A DNA stretch of 64,000 bases from Gerris lacustris (taxonomy: Eukaryota; Arthropoda; Insecta; Hemiptera; Gerridae). The position numbers were made by a program, and so were the translations under genes. Location of the stretch: NCBI GenBank assembly GCA_951217055.1, contig OX578280.1, positions 248,001 to 312,000 of the forward strand, given 5' to 3'. Positions 43,625 through 54,070 of the stretch are shown here, piece after piece (the stretch's first letter is position 1; every line of letters starts with the position of its first letter). A model generated the notes under the pieces. It saw only the letters and a list, made by a program, of their open reading frames with translations, ran no database searches and was not told the DNA's origin.

Positions 43625-44187
43625 CTAGAGGTCGACCAAGAAGTCATGAACACGGGAGAAACGGAAAGCTTAACTTCGTTTAAAATCGGAACTTCCGAGT
43701 AGTGCCGAAGTCAGTACAGTCGGGTGCTAAGACAATACCCATTTCTAGTTTGTATGACATGCGCAGTTACGCCAAATCTCACGAATAACAACAACAAGAA
43801 GGTTTCCAATCTGTTAGGTTTCCTGTTTTGTTTGTTTTTATACAATACTAATTATAGTCACACCTGTCCTAAATCCAAAAAACTCAGAAATAAAGAGGAA
43901 GAAATAATAGATTATGAAAGAAGAAAATCGATTTAAATTGAAAGAATATTATTATGAATAATAATATAAAGATATTATCGTACATTATTAGTGATTTCTT
44001 ATCAGGTACAGTGTTGCCTGTTGCATAACATATTAAAAAAATATAGAAGTTATCAAAAATAAAATTATTAATAACAAAAGAACAACACTGTGTTTTTTGA
44101 CCGTGGTCTATTATATCAAAAAAATGACTGTACATGACGACACTAGCGCACTTCTCACATTTCCATGACTTCTTGGTCGACCTCTAG
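43625..44187. mobile_element. 563-bp MITE with 24-bp perfect inverted ends
   Basis: ctagaggtcgaccaagaagt plus catg at 43625-43648 is the exact reverse complement of 44164-44187. No transposase is seen. A target duplication is not evident. The two opposite frames at about 43724-44135 have no known domain. Confidence 0.85.
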
Positions 44188-44309
44188 CAAGTTTTTATTC
44201 GTATTACAAACATTACAAATGTATAAGTTGAGCCGAATAGATTCAGATTTTTTTCCAATTGATTTAAAAAGTCAAAATTTAGCCGCTAAAAATCTGGTAC
44301 TTTTTTGCG

Positions 44310-44636
44310 TGGTATGAATGAAGCTTCACTTAAAGTAAACTCCTTGTTTATTGTCTGTATTTAGATTGGGAAAAATACACACAATTTATCTTTAATTAAA
44401 CTTCAATTTTAATACTCATGTAAAACAACTGCTGGTAACCAATTTACTCGTGGCGTGTGCCTCTTTATAATTTTATTATTTTCCATATTATAATGCTCGT
44501 TCGTTAAACCTATCTTTTGTTTGTATTCTTTTATTTTCCTTTTTAAGGTGTTCCTTGTTCCTTGGGATATACATTATTCCTTCAATTCATCATTTTTCTT
44601 AGATCCTCATATAAGGTGTGAACCCTATGAGCCTAA
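44310..44636 (+). repeat. BEL/Pao LTR 3'-part relic
   Basis: Matches the intact LTR from about 8037 to 8360 in order: gaagcttcactta, then tattgtctgtatt, then tgtaaaacaactgctggtaa, then cgtggcgtgtgcc, then catataagg...ccctatgagcctaa. It is diverged but collinear. No internal region follows. Confidence 0.8.
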
Positions 44637-45344
44637 GAGAGCAAAGAGAAGTATTTGTTCCTAAAAATATAATTTTTTATTAACCAAAATGTAAAAATGA
44701 TTATTGTTTGTAATAAACAACGTTACTTAATAGTAGATAGCGCTCAACCTGCTACCTGCGCCTGCGCGTAGAACCATTCCATATTTGCTATTCCATTATT
44801 TTCTCTGTCCCTCTTTCGTTTTAAAATTAAATGCATATTGTTTTTATTATTTTTCCTGAAATTCTATTAATTTAACGGACTAGGGGTCAAAAGAATGTAA
44901 TTGAAATAGAAACTTTTCTGTAGTTGCCCGAAGGCTTTTATAAAAAAACATCCTGGTGGGTGTTAGGAAAATAAAGTATGAATTGTTGAAAAACCAATAT
45001 TCCCAACAGAGTAGAAAACTTAAAATTAAACATAAAAATAATAAAGATATATTTTTATAAATAAAAAAAAAAAAAAAAATCTGAATTTTCTCTAGAGAGA
45101 TAACAAATGTAAGCACAAAAAAAGAAAGAAAGAAAGCTTGGGACGAGATAACACGAGTTTCACTTCGATACGAGAGAGAATGTTCAACTCGATGAACTGT
45201 TCCAACAATATATTTCAACTCAATAAATATAAAAAGAAAAATAAACGTTTAGAAAGCATATCGTGTGGAATTGTTTCAATTTTTAGTCGATTTCGTCATT
45301 TTAGGTTTCTGTATGAAGTAAAATAAGAATCCATAATATTATAT
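44637..45344. other. Spacer without a recognisable gene
   Basis: Simple A-rich runs near 45061-45080 and gaaa repeats near 45121. Nothing else is assigned. Confidence 0.4.
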
Positions 45345-45645
45345 AACGGCTCTGTCTGTCTGTCTGTCCCTTGCTTGTTTCAATTCATAAACTACTATAG
45401 ATAGGAACATGAAATTCGGCACACATGTGCATCTCTTCGCATTTGAGACAACTGGACACAATTTGGAGTTTTCACACTTAATATTTTCAAGATGGCGGCC
45501 AATATGGCGGGTGACTAAAAATTAGTTTTTAGTCACCATGACATGTCATACATCAATTTAAAGGTATTGAAGTGTAGAAAAAGAATATGCAACTATTAAA
45601 ATTTTACTCTTATAATTTTAAACTTTTATTTCTTACTTTATATTT
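45345..45645 (+). repeat. Insect-type repeat with gtctgtctgtctgt head
   Basis: taacggctctgtctgtctgt is followed by ttcataaactactatagata and ggcggccaatatggcggg, then ttaaaggtattgaagt. The wording is that of short dispersed insect repeats. Related blocks are at 35700-35790. Confidence 0.5.
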
Positions 45646-45824
45646 TATTTAAAGACTTGAACTGTTAGACTTTTTATTTTTCTTTCTGTACGTACAGAAA
45701 CCAGCGATTATCGCCTCACGTACTTACGTGAAGCCCGCCTTACTTGTTTCTCTTTTACTTCCCATGCAACATTAAACCATCAGTCTCATTTGTACGTGAG
45801 GTTATATATTTTATTAATAACTAA

Positions 45825-46180
45825 CCTTCACCGCTCCACGCGGGGCTCATGCTAGGTATTGGTGGCGGTTTTCAATTACCATGCAGGCCTATTACTATTA
45901 CTAGCAATTAAATGAAATTCCTAAATTGTTTAGTATCCAAAGCCTTCGAGGAATAGAATCAGGGCTATATTATACATCATTAATTCCATTACTAAGAATA
46001 TAATACTCTCCAAATCGTAGTTTGGAGTTTATTTATATAAAAAAAAGTCATTGAACAATCATCAACCATTGGTACATTAATTTAATTACCAGTCTTCTCT
46101 CAATACGGCAGTTGCCCCCGTAAATATTTAATAACTATAGTTCTAGGGCAAATTATTGAAATAATAAATACTCGATTTAA
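45825..46180 (+). repeat. Dispersed repeat, family A, second copy
   Basis: Shares accttcacc, gcggggctcatg and the following collinear but diverged sequence with 925-1250. Confidence 0.5.
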
Positions 46181-46966
46181 AGAGCCTCAGTGTGTGTCGT
46201 TTAAGCCCCCCAATCAGAAATTAAATCGGTCAATAGTTGCGGACGTCGTAGGACCAAAGTTGTAGATCCTTTAAAATCAGTTACCCCTGGTGCAATCTGC
46301 TTTTCGATACATACGGCTTATTAGTTGTCCGCAAAAAGCCTCCAAAAAAAATTAATGTAGCGCCCACCCTCTTTAATTTTTAAAGGGGTTACATTTTTTT
46401 ATAACTTCTCAGATTTTTTCAGTCGGTTTGGGCCAATTTTCGACCAAACACAAAAAACCGTACATTTTTAGTTCGTCTAGAGTAGAGTCTGGTGCCTTTG
46501 AATTCAGTCGTTTGTAATCAAGCCGGCAGTGCAGTGCCGGTGTGGAGATAAGAATAAAAATTATCTTCCATCTACTTTTATCAATTACTTGAATAAATTA
46601 CCGATTTTATTTCATTTTACGTCGGTAGTTTACGCAGAGCGAAAACATGAAAATGTCTCACTGTCTTGCGGACTCGTATGCAAGAATTTATCTTTATTAT
46701 TTATCTTTATTTATATTTATGAAAGAATTTATCTCAATTTTTAGCGATTTTATTTAAGATAATGTTGGTTCGTAAAATTTGAGTGACAGATAGACCGAAA
46801 GACAGACCGACAGACATACACGAAACCAAAAATGTTCCCCGATGTCTGAAACGGATTTCTGCCTAGAAATTGTTTAAAGTTTTATTTTTATACATTTTGT
46901 TTTATAAAATTGTTAATAACTTTGATTCTCGGTGCGTAGGCTTCCGCGGGTAGACTCGCAATAAAT
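46181..46966. other. Spacer with a repeat tail at about 46750-46880
   Basis: The tail shares ttggttcg, the gacagaccga chain and gatgtctgaaacggatttct with 16945-17030. A 71-codon open frame at 46529 has no recognised feature. Confidence 0.45.
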
Positions 46967-47259
46967 AGCTTGGTTTTCCGGTGGAATCCGCGTCACGAAG
47001 GGGGTGAAGTCCTTGGTTTCGCTTCCTCTGCTGGAAGCATCTTCAGGGGTGTGGTGCATCGTGGTGTTGACTCGAAGCAAACACAGGATGTACTGACGAT
47101 CTAAGGTCTAGGAAACCAGTATAAATACGTCGTTCTTCTCTCCAGTCGTCAGTACATCCTGTGCTTGCTTCGAGTCAACACCACGATGCACTACACCCCT
47201 GAAGATAATTCCAGCAGAGGAAGCGAAACCAAGGACTTGACCCCCTTAGTGACCAAGCT
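46967..47259. mobile_element. Fold-back element with promoter-like loop
   Basis: Arms of about 115-130 bp (46967-47098 and 47147-47259) are inverted copies sharing tggtttcgcttcctctgctg, ggggtg and gcatcgtggtgttgactcga. The loop (47099-47146) carries TATAAATA. No coding sequence is present. Confidence 0.8.
47118..47155 (+). promoter_or_regulatory. Core-promoter-like module in fold-back loop
   Basis: TATAAATA starts at 47120 and the A of TCAGTA is at 47151, 31 bases on, with cgttcttc and tccagtcgtca between. This is textbook arthropod TATA/initiator geometry. The initiator half lies inside the inverted arm. The same module stands at 26628-26670. Confidence 0.45.
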
Positions 47260-47540
47260 GTTTATTAACTTTGATTCTACTCAATATTATTGATGAAGCC
47301 AAGCCTACAATATGCGCAACAAGTTTGCCGCTCATCTCTAAAAAAAATAATCTCGTTTACCCCCCCTTGCGTTACCCAGCTTTGCGCCTATAATGTCGGA
47401 CTGGTGGCGACAGACGCACATACACACATACATGCCCGGATTAGGTTTTCGAAATGTATAAAATGATAAAGTACCCAAAACTTGTTCTATTCTGACCAAT
47501 GTTCTGACAAAACTTTAATTATATAATATTATAGATGACA
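47260..47540. other. Spacer without a recognisable gene
   Basis: Nothing assigned. Confidence 0.4.
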
Positions 47541-47710
47541 TTTTTGCTTCCGAGCTCACCGAAGGTAACAGAAGCTATGAGGTCAGAATAATTCCAAGTC
47601 AAAAAAGCAATTATCTGAATTTTATGAAATTTGGACAGGTTGTCGAAAGAAGCCTGCACCTGGGCCTGGATTAATTTCAACCGTCCATGCTCCTTAAATT
47701 TTGCAAACAT
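47541..47710 (-). repeat. Repeat fragment shared with 22480-22525
   Basis: tttgcttccgagctcaccga followed by aggtaacagaagctatg matches the inverse of the family B tail at 22482-22520 with few changes. The 63-codon minus-strand frame over it is probably incidental. Confidence 0.5.
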
Positions 47711-47861
47711 TTGATACTTTAGTTAATGTAAAAAATCAATACAATTTTTAAAAATCGGGGGAAAATGAACTAAACTTGACAATAATAGGATATATAGTAT
47801 AAAATCATTAAAGTATACAAAATAGAAGCTATGTGCCACACTAATTGGCAGACTATTTTTT

Positions 47862-48157
47862 AAATTCAATTTTTAATAGTTTTTGGTAGTTTTCATACTA
47901 CGGAAAGTTTAAATTTTAATTTAAATCAAATTATAATTATTATTAACTACGGGAAACAGACAGTGAAAAATACACTCCAGCGCCGGGTTTGAACCACGGG
48001 TCTCCTGTATTTCCAGTACAGATGCTCTGGCCAACTAAGCCACGCAGGTATTTTTCTCTGTCTGTTGCCCGTAGTTCATAATAATTATAATTTGATTTAA
48101 ATTAAAATTTAAACTTTCCGTAGTATGAAAACTACCTAAAACTTAAAAATTGAATTT
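47862..48157. mobile_element. Fold-back element enclosing a tRNA-like core
   Basis: Arms 47863-47974 and 48050-48156 are inverted copies: gtagttttcatactacggaa with atttaaatcaaattataatt on the left, and the reverse complement on the right. They end next to the core with actacgggaaacagacag and ctgtctgttgcccgtagt. The core (47975-48049) is tRNA-like. Another copy of core plus right arm is at 48323-48470, and a lone arm is at 43127-43200. Confidence 0.8.
47975..48049 (-). tRNA. tRNA-like sequence (pseudo-tRNA or SINE head)
   Basis: On the minus strand it reads tggcttagttgg (A box), then the anticodon arm ctgtactggaaatacag, then ggttcaaaccc (B box). The anticodon loop ctggaaa would give GGA (Ser codons), but the short variable arm does not fit a real tRNA-Ser and the T stem is mispaired. 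It is derived from a tRNA, not a working one as far as I can see. Confidence 0.45.
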
Positions 48158-48322
48158 CGAATTGATTGTACAAGGTACAGGTACTAATTGAGTACTTTAT
48201 AATTGTAAGCGTTAATTCTCGGTTTAGTTCTAATGTCATAAATATTGACTTTCTAAATGTGTATAAATATTGAAAGCTTGGATTCGGGACTAGTTATCGA
48301 TTACGGCAGAGGAAAATCATTC

Positions 48323-48398
48323 TCCTGCGTAGCTTAGTTGGTAAGAGCATCTGTACTGGAAATACAGGAGACCCGTGGTTCAAATCCCGCCGCTGGAG
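48323..48398 (+). tRNA. tRNA-like sequence, second copy
   Basis: The acceptor strands tcctgcg and cgctgga pair at six of seven positions. The D stem gctt/gagc and a five-pair anticodon stem (ctgta/tacag) form. Loop ctggaaa keeps U33 and a purine at 37, with anticodon GGA. Only two pairs of the T stem hold. No intron is seen. It is followed by tatttttctgtctgtctgtg and the fold-back arm sequence, so it is part of the repeat. Confidence 0.45.
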
Positions 48399-48801
48399 TG
48401 TATTTTTCTGTCTGTCTGTGTTCTGTTTTCTGTCTGTTTCCCGTAGTTAATAATAATTATAATTTGATTTAGAGTATTTTTAGGGTTTTGTAGATTCTTC
48501 TCAAAACCCTTATGCCGAGGGTGACGTGTCCGTCTGTCCGTCGCTCTTTGGTTCATAGGGCCCGAACCGTTTAAGCTAAAGAGCTGAAATTTGAAATACT
48601 GTTGTAACTTTTTGACCCAACCACAGGAAAAATATACAGAAGTTCAAAATTAAGTATGCGCATGCGCAATTCGCAAAAATGTTGTAAACTCAAAAATTTA
48701 TATTTTTTTTAATTTTTGAGTGGGGTATCAAATGAAAGCTGCTGAAGAATAGGACGCAAATATATATATGCTTTTGTAAATTTTGCATTCCTTATTGGGT
48801 A
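48399..48801 (+). repeat. Fold-back arm and insect-type repeat tail
   Basis: To about 48470 it is the right arm of the tRNA-containing fold-back. Beyond that, ttttagggttttgtagattc and gtccgtctgtccgtcgctct mark a separate dispersed repeat. From about 48700 the family S body begins. Confidence 0.5.
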
Positions 48802-49640
48802 AAAAAATCAAAATATACCCAAAAAAAATTCCCCCCCCCCAACCACTATACTTCGGCTGGTCCTAAAATTTCGAAATAATTCATGCTAATGCCTTATTGT
48901 GGGGCGATGAAAATTCCGGGAGTTCATCCCAAATTTAAAAAAATTGCCAATTTTGGGCGCGATAATTTGAAGTGCGCCAATAATTTTATTTTTTTAAAAT
49001 TTTGAGTTGGGTATCAAATGAAAGCTGCTGAAGAGTAGGACGCAAATATATATATATGCTTTTGTAAATTTTGCATTCCTTATTGGGTAAAAAAATCAAA
49101 ATATACCCAAAAAAAATTTCCCCCCCCCCAACCACTATACTTCGGCTGGTCCTAAAATTTCGAAATAATTCATGCTAATGCCTTATTGTGGGGCGATGAA
49201 AATTCCGGGAGTTCATCCCAAATTTTAAAAAATTGCCAATTTTGGGCGCAAAAATTTGAAGTGCGCCAAAAATGTTATTCTTTTAAAATTTTGAGTTGGG
49301 TATCATATGAACGCTGGTGAAGAGTAGAATTCAAATATATATTTGCTTTTTTAAATTTTTCATTCTTTATTAATTTTATAAGTCAAAATATACCCCAAAA
49401 ATGTCCCCCCTCCCCAACCACTATATAATGGGTGGTCCTAAAATTTCGAAATAATTCATGGTTATACCTTATGGTGAAGCGATGGAAATGGTTTGAAAAA
49501 ATAAATTTTTCTAGTCGTTATTACCGATGAAAAACATTGTGACCCCCCGGGGGATCGAACCCGGACCCTTGAGATCGAAGAATAAAATCATAATTACATA
49601 ACGGGCATGCTTAATCTTCTACAAAACCCTAAAAAGTACT
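48700..49640 (-). repeat. Three tandem family S bodies (about 290 bp each) with tRNA-like head
   Basis: The string ggctggtcctaaaatttcga begins near 48855 and 49145, and a tgggtggtcctaaaatttcg variant near 49430. On the minus strand the head at about 49640-49540 carries ccgggttcgatcccccgggg, a Pol III B box. C runs mark each body. The array is repeated in unit 2 of the larger duplication. Confidence 0.7.
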
Positions 49641-49708
49641 TGGACGCAAGTACTTCCCTGTGATTTTTTTTTATTCTTTAAAGTGATAAACTTTGCATAA
49701 TTTATTCC

Positions 49709-49740
<32 letters not shown>

Positions 49741-50391
49741 GACAGCTTTTTCGCAGCACGTGGAGTTGAAGTTGTATACGACACTGCATGATAATTATTT
49801 TTTAATAAAGATCCCAACAAAAACACAAGTGTAAAAAAATAAGCTACGTCTCGCGTAAAAAGTTGTGAGATGATAGGTTTAGCCAAGTCTCCCACTGCCC
49901 GAGTAAGTTCTACTTAGGTCTAATTTATCCAGTGCAAGTATACATGAGGTGTGTCTGTCCCTCTCTCTCTTCTCTTTCCCAAATCACGTTAACGTTAGTT
50001 AAAGACAAAATAGAATGTTAGTTAAGAAAGCGGTTAATAAGTTAAGCTTCGTATAATAAATTAATTAAGTAATAGATAAGTTGATATGACAGACTCACAT
50101 GACTAGATAATAATAAATATAAATATATGAGTAATAGCAACAATAATAAATATATAATAATTCTAAATTAAAAATGTTCCCTACAATGATAAATTTGAGT
50201 AACCCTAAATATAATTAAATTTGTTAAAAATAAATAACAATACAAAGAATTTAACAAGGAGCAACAAGAATTTAAATATATATATATATATATAAATTAA
50301 ATCTAATAAAGTGAGCCCACAACAATAAATTAAATTGTTACCAAAACGCAAAATGATCAACATAGATTCGACTAGAGCTAGAGGGTGATTC
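49641..50391. other. Spacer within duplication unit 1
   Basis: A run of about 28 A lies at 49711-49738. The rest is AT-rich without a gene. The same sequence recurs at +4330. Confidence 0.5.
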
Positions 50392-50610
50392 TCAAATGAA
50401 GGCTGTAGACTGTAGATTCTCAGCAGTTGAGGAATTCGGAAGAACTGAAGTAATGCAGTCAACCACCAGAGCGTACGTAGAGACTTGAGCTTCATGTATG
50501 CGTGAGACCAGTCGGCAGGAAGTCTGACCAAGGCATCTATTGAACGTTGTTTGGCCGGTACCGTTGATGTCATCATTGCAACTTTGGACTGGCAAGCCAA
50601 ACCTGCCGTT
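50392..50610 (-). pseudogene. BEL/Pao protease-region relic
   Basis: The minus strand reads GTGQTTFNRCLGQTSCRLVS, then STYALVVDCITSVLPNSSTA. In BEL/Pao polyproteins this lies just after the aspartic protease active site. The intact element here has QLSTTALVVDTITSALPGF at the matching place (residues about 641-659). The overlapping 131-residue frame is the same DNA in another frame. It is an isolated exon-sized fragment, duplicated at 54722-54940. Confidence 0.5.
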
Positions 50611-51319
50611 AAAACGTCCAGTTAGATACGAAAATTCTTAGGGAAAAAACTTTAGGGTCGACGATGAATATGAATATACTCTCTAGTTAGGATGTTTTTA
50701 GGATACTTATTAATATAATAAACAACGTATGAAACACGAAAAAAATAGATCAAAATCCCCCCAACAACGCCACGCAACGTTGTTGCCTGAATAATAGATG
50801 TTAATATGAGATAAAGGCAATATTTGGCACGGTAATTCATACATCTTTGTGCCTTCTTCCACGATTTTCACGTGGAGGGGGTAGAAAATGTTAGATATAA
50901 AATTAAATAATTACAAGATAAAAATAACTTTTTATATACTACGTTTTTTTTTTTAAATTTTCTGTTGAATCATATGTAATGTTGATAATATACGTATAAT
51001 TGTCATTGTTATAAGCTTTTATTTAACTTGTAATATTTGTATGTATGTATGTATGTTCGGGTCAAATGTTGCAACTGAATTTTAAGGCAGTTATCCTCAA
51101 CCGATTGAATTGAAATTTTGCATACACGTTTAGTTTGGATGACAATGCATGGTTAGCTAAGTGACGTCATTCTAAATCCAATATGGTGGGCAACCCAATA
51201 TGGTGGACTAGTTTTCTTTTTAGCACGCCCATGATATGGGTATCAAATGAAAGGGTTTGGTGAGAAGAATACGAATAAAAGCTTGTATTTACAAATATTT
51301 TTTTTTTGAATCAACTTAT
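50611..51319. other. Spacer within duplication unit 1
   Basis: Contains a gtatgtatgtatg run near 51039 and repeat-like words (aatatggtgggcaacccaat). No gene is seen. Confidence 0.4.
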
Positions 51320-51835
51320 TATAATATAATGTTAGTGAAAAAAAAATAGTTCCGAATTTATTTACTTCACATAAATGACAACCATCTAGAGAGCTGATCT
51401 TAATCCTATAAAAGGACAAATCATTGTACAACGGAAACTAAACCGTGCAATTGATATGCCCCCATGTAGGGACAGTAAGAGAAGAAAAAGAAAAATGTGT
51501 ACAAGTAAAGAAGTACAGATGCAGAAAAATTAAACCGATACCTGGGACACAAGTGTAAACAAACCTGGTGGATTTTTTTCGAACTAACTTTTCATACAGC
51601 TAAATTTGCTGAAAACGAATTAAATTCTGCTAAAAGTATTAAAATAATGCGTTTTCATCGTGTTCAGAGCTATTCTAAAAGTTTCAAATGTCTAGCTACT
51701 CGGGAAGTTAGTTAAAAATCTATTTAAATATTTGTACTGGACAAACAAACAAACAAACAAACATATAAAGAAACAAACAAATATGAAAGCAAGCTAATAA
51801 AAACGTAGTAAAAAAAAGTCCATTCATGCACCATG
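51320..51835 (-). repeat. Dispersed repeat family R, copy 2
   Basis: The inverse of 38690-39230. It includes a caaacaaacaaacaaaca run matching the ttgtttgtttg run of copy 1. Confidence 0.7.
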
Positions 51836-51931
51836 ACTTAATGAGCGAATTTTCAAAGAAATCTGCGTTTTATTGGCTTATGATAATATAGGAAAATTTT
51901 GGTTTAGAATTTGCTCGGGTGAAAAAAAAAA

Positions 51932-52594
51932 ATTGGTACACAGGGGTACGGGGTACAAAAGTCAAAATAGTATTTACCCTTCAAGATGCATGTCGTTGGA
52001 AAGCTCTTTAAGAGTACAGTAATTGTTGTTATTTACACTTTTATCATATTTTCACATAAAAGGGGGGTAAAATGGAAAAAACGCGTTTTTTGACCCTATA
52101 TGGTCAAAATTTGACCCCTAAATGGACTCAAAAAAATCTGGCCAACGAACTCATCCTTTCTTTTGATATTATTGACATTTTAAAATTTGTTTGAAATTCT
52201 TAAGTGCATCCCAAGGGGAGATATCGTCTGGAGTGACACATATATACATACATACATAAAAAAAAGTGTTAAATTTCAGGAATCGATTCAGAATGGTCTA
52301 AAACGGATTTCCATGGAAAAATTTTTCAAAAATTCACATTACAAAAATTTTGAAGCCATTGCAATAGCGTAATTTTCTTTGAAAATTCGCTAATAAGAGG
52401 AATGAAGGATTTTGAACAAGCATTTAGATATATCGTCGGCTTGGAAGAAGACTGTCACAAAACCGTGTTTTCAAATTTTACAGGAGAAGCAAAAGAAAAA
52501 AGTGACTATTTTTGATGTCGAATTTATTGACCTTATGGTTGTTGGATTTGCTTTATATTATAATAACTTCTTCTATATACTTCAGAAAACCTAG
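51932..52594 (+). repeat. ggggtacggggtac repeat and adjoining repeat segment
   Basis: The first 150 bases match 39376-39520. At 52433-52468 atcgtcggcttggaagaaga and the following bases are the inverse of 58976-59012, so this part also belongs to a dispersed family. The 60-codon frames here (52187, 52412) lack known features. Confidence 0.55.
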
Positions 52595-53133
52595 CCATAC
52601 TACTACTTTTTACATATTGCTCAGTGCTTAATTTTTAGGCAATTTTTCAATTAAAATCAGTACTTGTGACGATATTCCATAAAAAAGAGTAAGCAAATTG
52701 CATATTAGTACATAAGGGTTTATAATAATTTGGTAAAACATTTTACAAATTAACATCATTTATTTACTAAAATTAAAAGTACAAAAATCAAAATCATACA
52801 TAAACTATATAACATGTCTAATAAAACGAGATCAGGCACAATTCTATTCAGTCTTTGTCTTTAGTTAGTAAATTCAGTGTTGAAATAAATAGGAACTGTA
52901 AGTGACAAGGCTATTGCATTTAGACAAGTAACTTATTTTTAAATGTTCTTTTGTTTCATATAATTCTTCTTAAATAAATAAAGACAAAAATAATAATACT
53001 GAAAATCAATTGACTTAGGTTCTTAGTCTATATAAAAATAATAATACTGAAAATCAATTGACTTAGGTTCTTAGTCTATACTAGTGCCTATAAATATAAT
53101 ATCACTTTTCCATATTTATATAATAATGACATT
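52595..53133. other. Spacer within duplication unit 1, with a short direct repeat
   Basis: aataataatactgaaaatca followed by attgacttaggttcttagtc occurs twice near 52990-53080. Nothing else is assigned. Confidence 0.5.
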
Positions 53134-54038
53134 AAAAAATCAAAATATACCCAAAAAAAATTCCCCCCCCCCCAACCACTATACTTCGGCTGGTCCTAAA
53201 ATTTCGAAATAATTCATGCTAATGCCTTATTGTGGGGCGATGAAAATTCCGGGAGTTCATCCCAAATTTAAAAAAATTGCCAATTTTGGGCGCGATAATT
53301 TGAAGTGCGCCAATAATTTTATTTTTTTAAAATTTTGAGTTGGGTATCAAATGAAAGCTGCTGAAGAGTAGGACGCAAATATATATATGCTTTTGTAAAT
53401 TTTGCATTCCTTATTGGGTAAAAAAATCAAAATATACCCAAAACAAATTTCCCCCCCCCAACCACTATACTTCGGCTGGTCCTAAAATTTCGAAATAATT
53501 CATGCTAATGCCTTATTGTGGGGCGATGAAAATTCCGGGAGTTCATCCCAAATTTTAAAAAATTGCCAATTTTGGGCGCAAAAATTTGAAGTGCGCCAAA
53601 AATGTTATTCTTTTAAAATTTTGAGTTGGGTATCATATGAACGCTGGTGAAGAGTAGAATTCAAATATATATTTGCTTTTTTAAATTTTTCATTCTTTAT
53701 TAATTTTATAAGTCAAAATATACCCCAAAAATGTCCCCCCTCCCCAACCACTATATAATGGGTGGTCCTAAAATTTCGAAATAATTCATGGTTATACCTT
53801 ATGGTGAAGCGATGGAAATGGTTTGAAAAAATAAATTTTTCTAGTCGTTATTACCGATGAAAAACATTGTGACCCCCCGGGGGATCGAACCCGGACCCTT
53901 GAGATCGAAGAATAAAATCATAATTACATAACGGGCATGCTTAATCTTCTACAAAACCCTAAAAAGTACTTGGACGCAAGTACTTCCCTGTGATTTTTTT
54001 TTATTCTTTAAAGTGATAAACTTTGCATAATTTATTCC

Positions 54039-54070
<32 letters not shown>

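Larger units (their letters stand above)
48802..53133. repeat. 4.33-kb tandem duplication, unit 1
   Basis: This unit and 53134-57464 match base for base over long stretches, offset 4330-4331 bp. Differences I saw are homopolymer lengths, a few bases in the C-rich part, and cacgtgg at 50871 versus cacgcgg at 55201. The unit holds three family S bodies, a BEL protease-region relic, a family R copy and a ggggtacggggtac copy. Such identity means either a very recent duplication or two haplotypes placed in series by assembly. Confidence 0.9.

Noticed and set aside
48323..48398. Functional tRNA-Ser (GGA)
   Set aside because: The T stem pairs at only two positions, there is no long variable arm, and the sequence is part of a repeat with a partner copy at 47975-48049.
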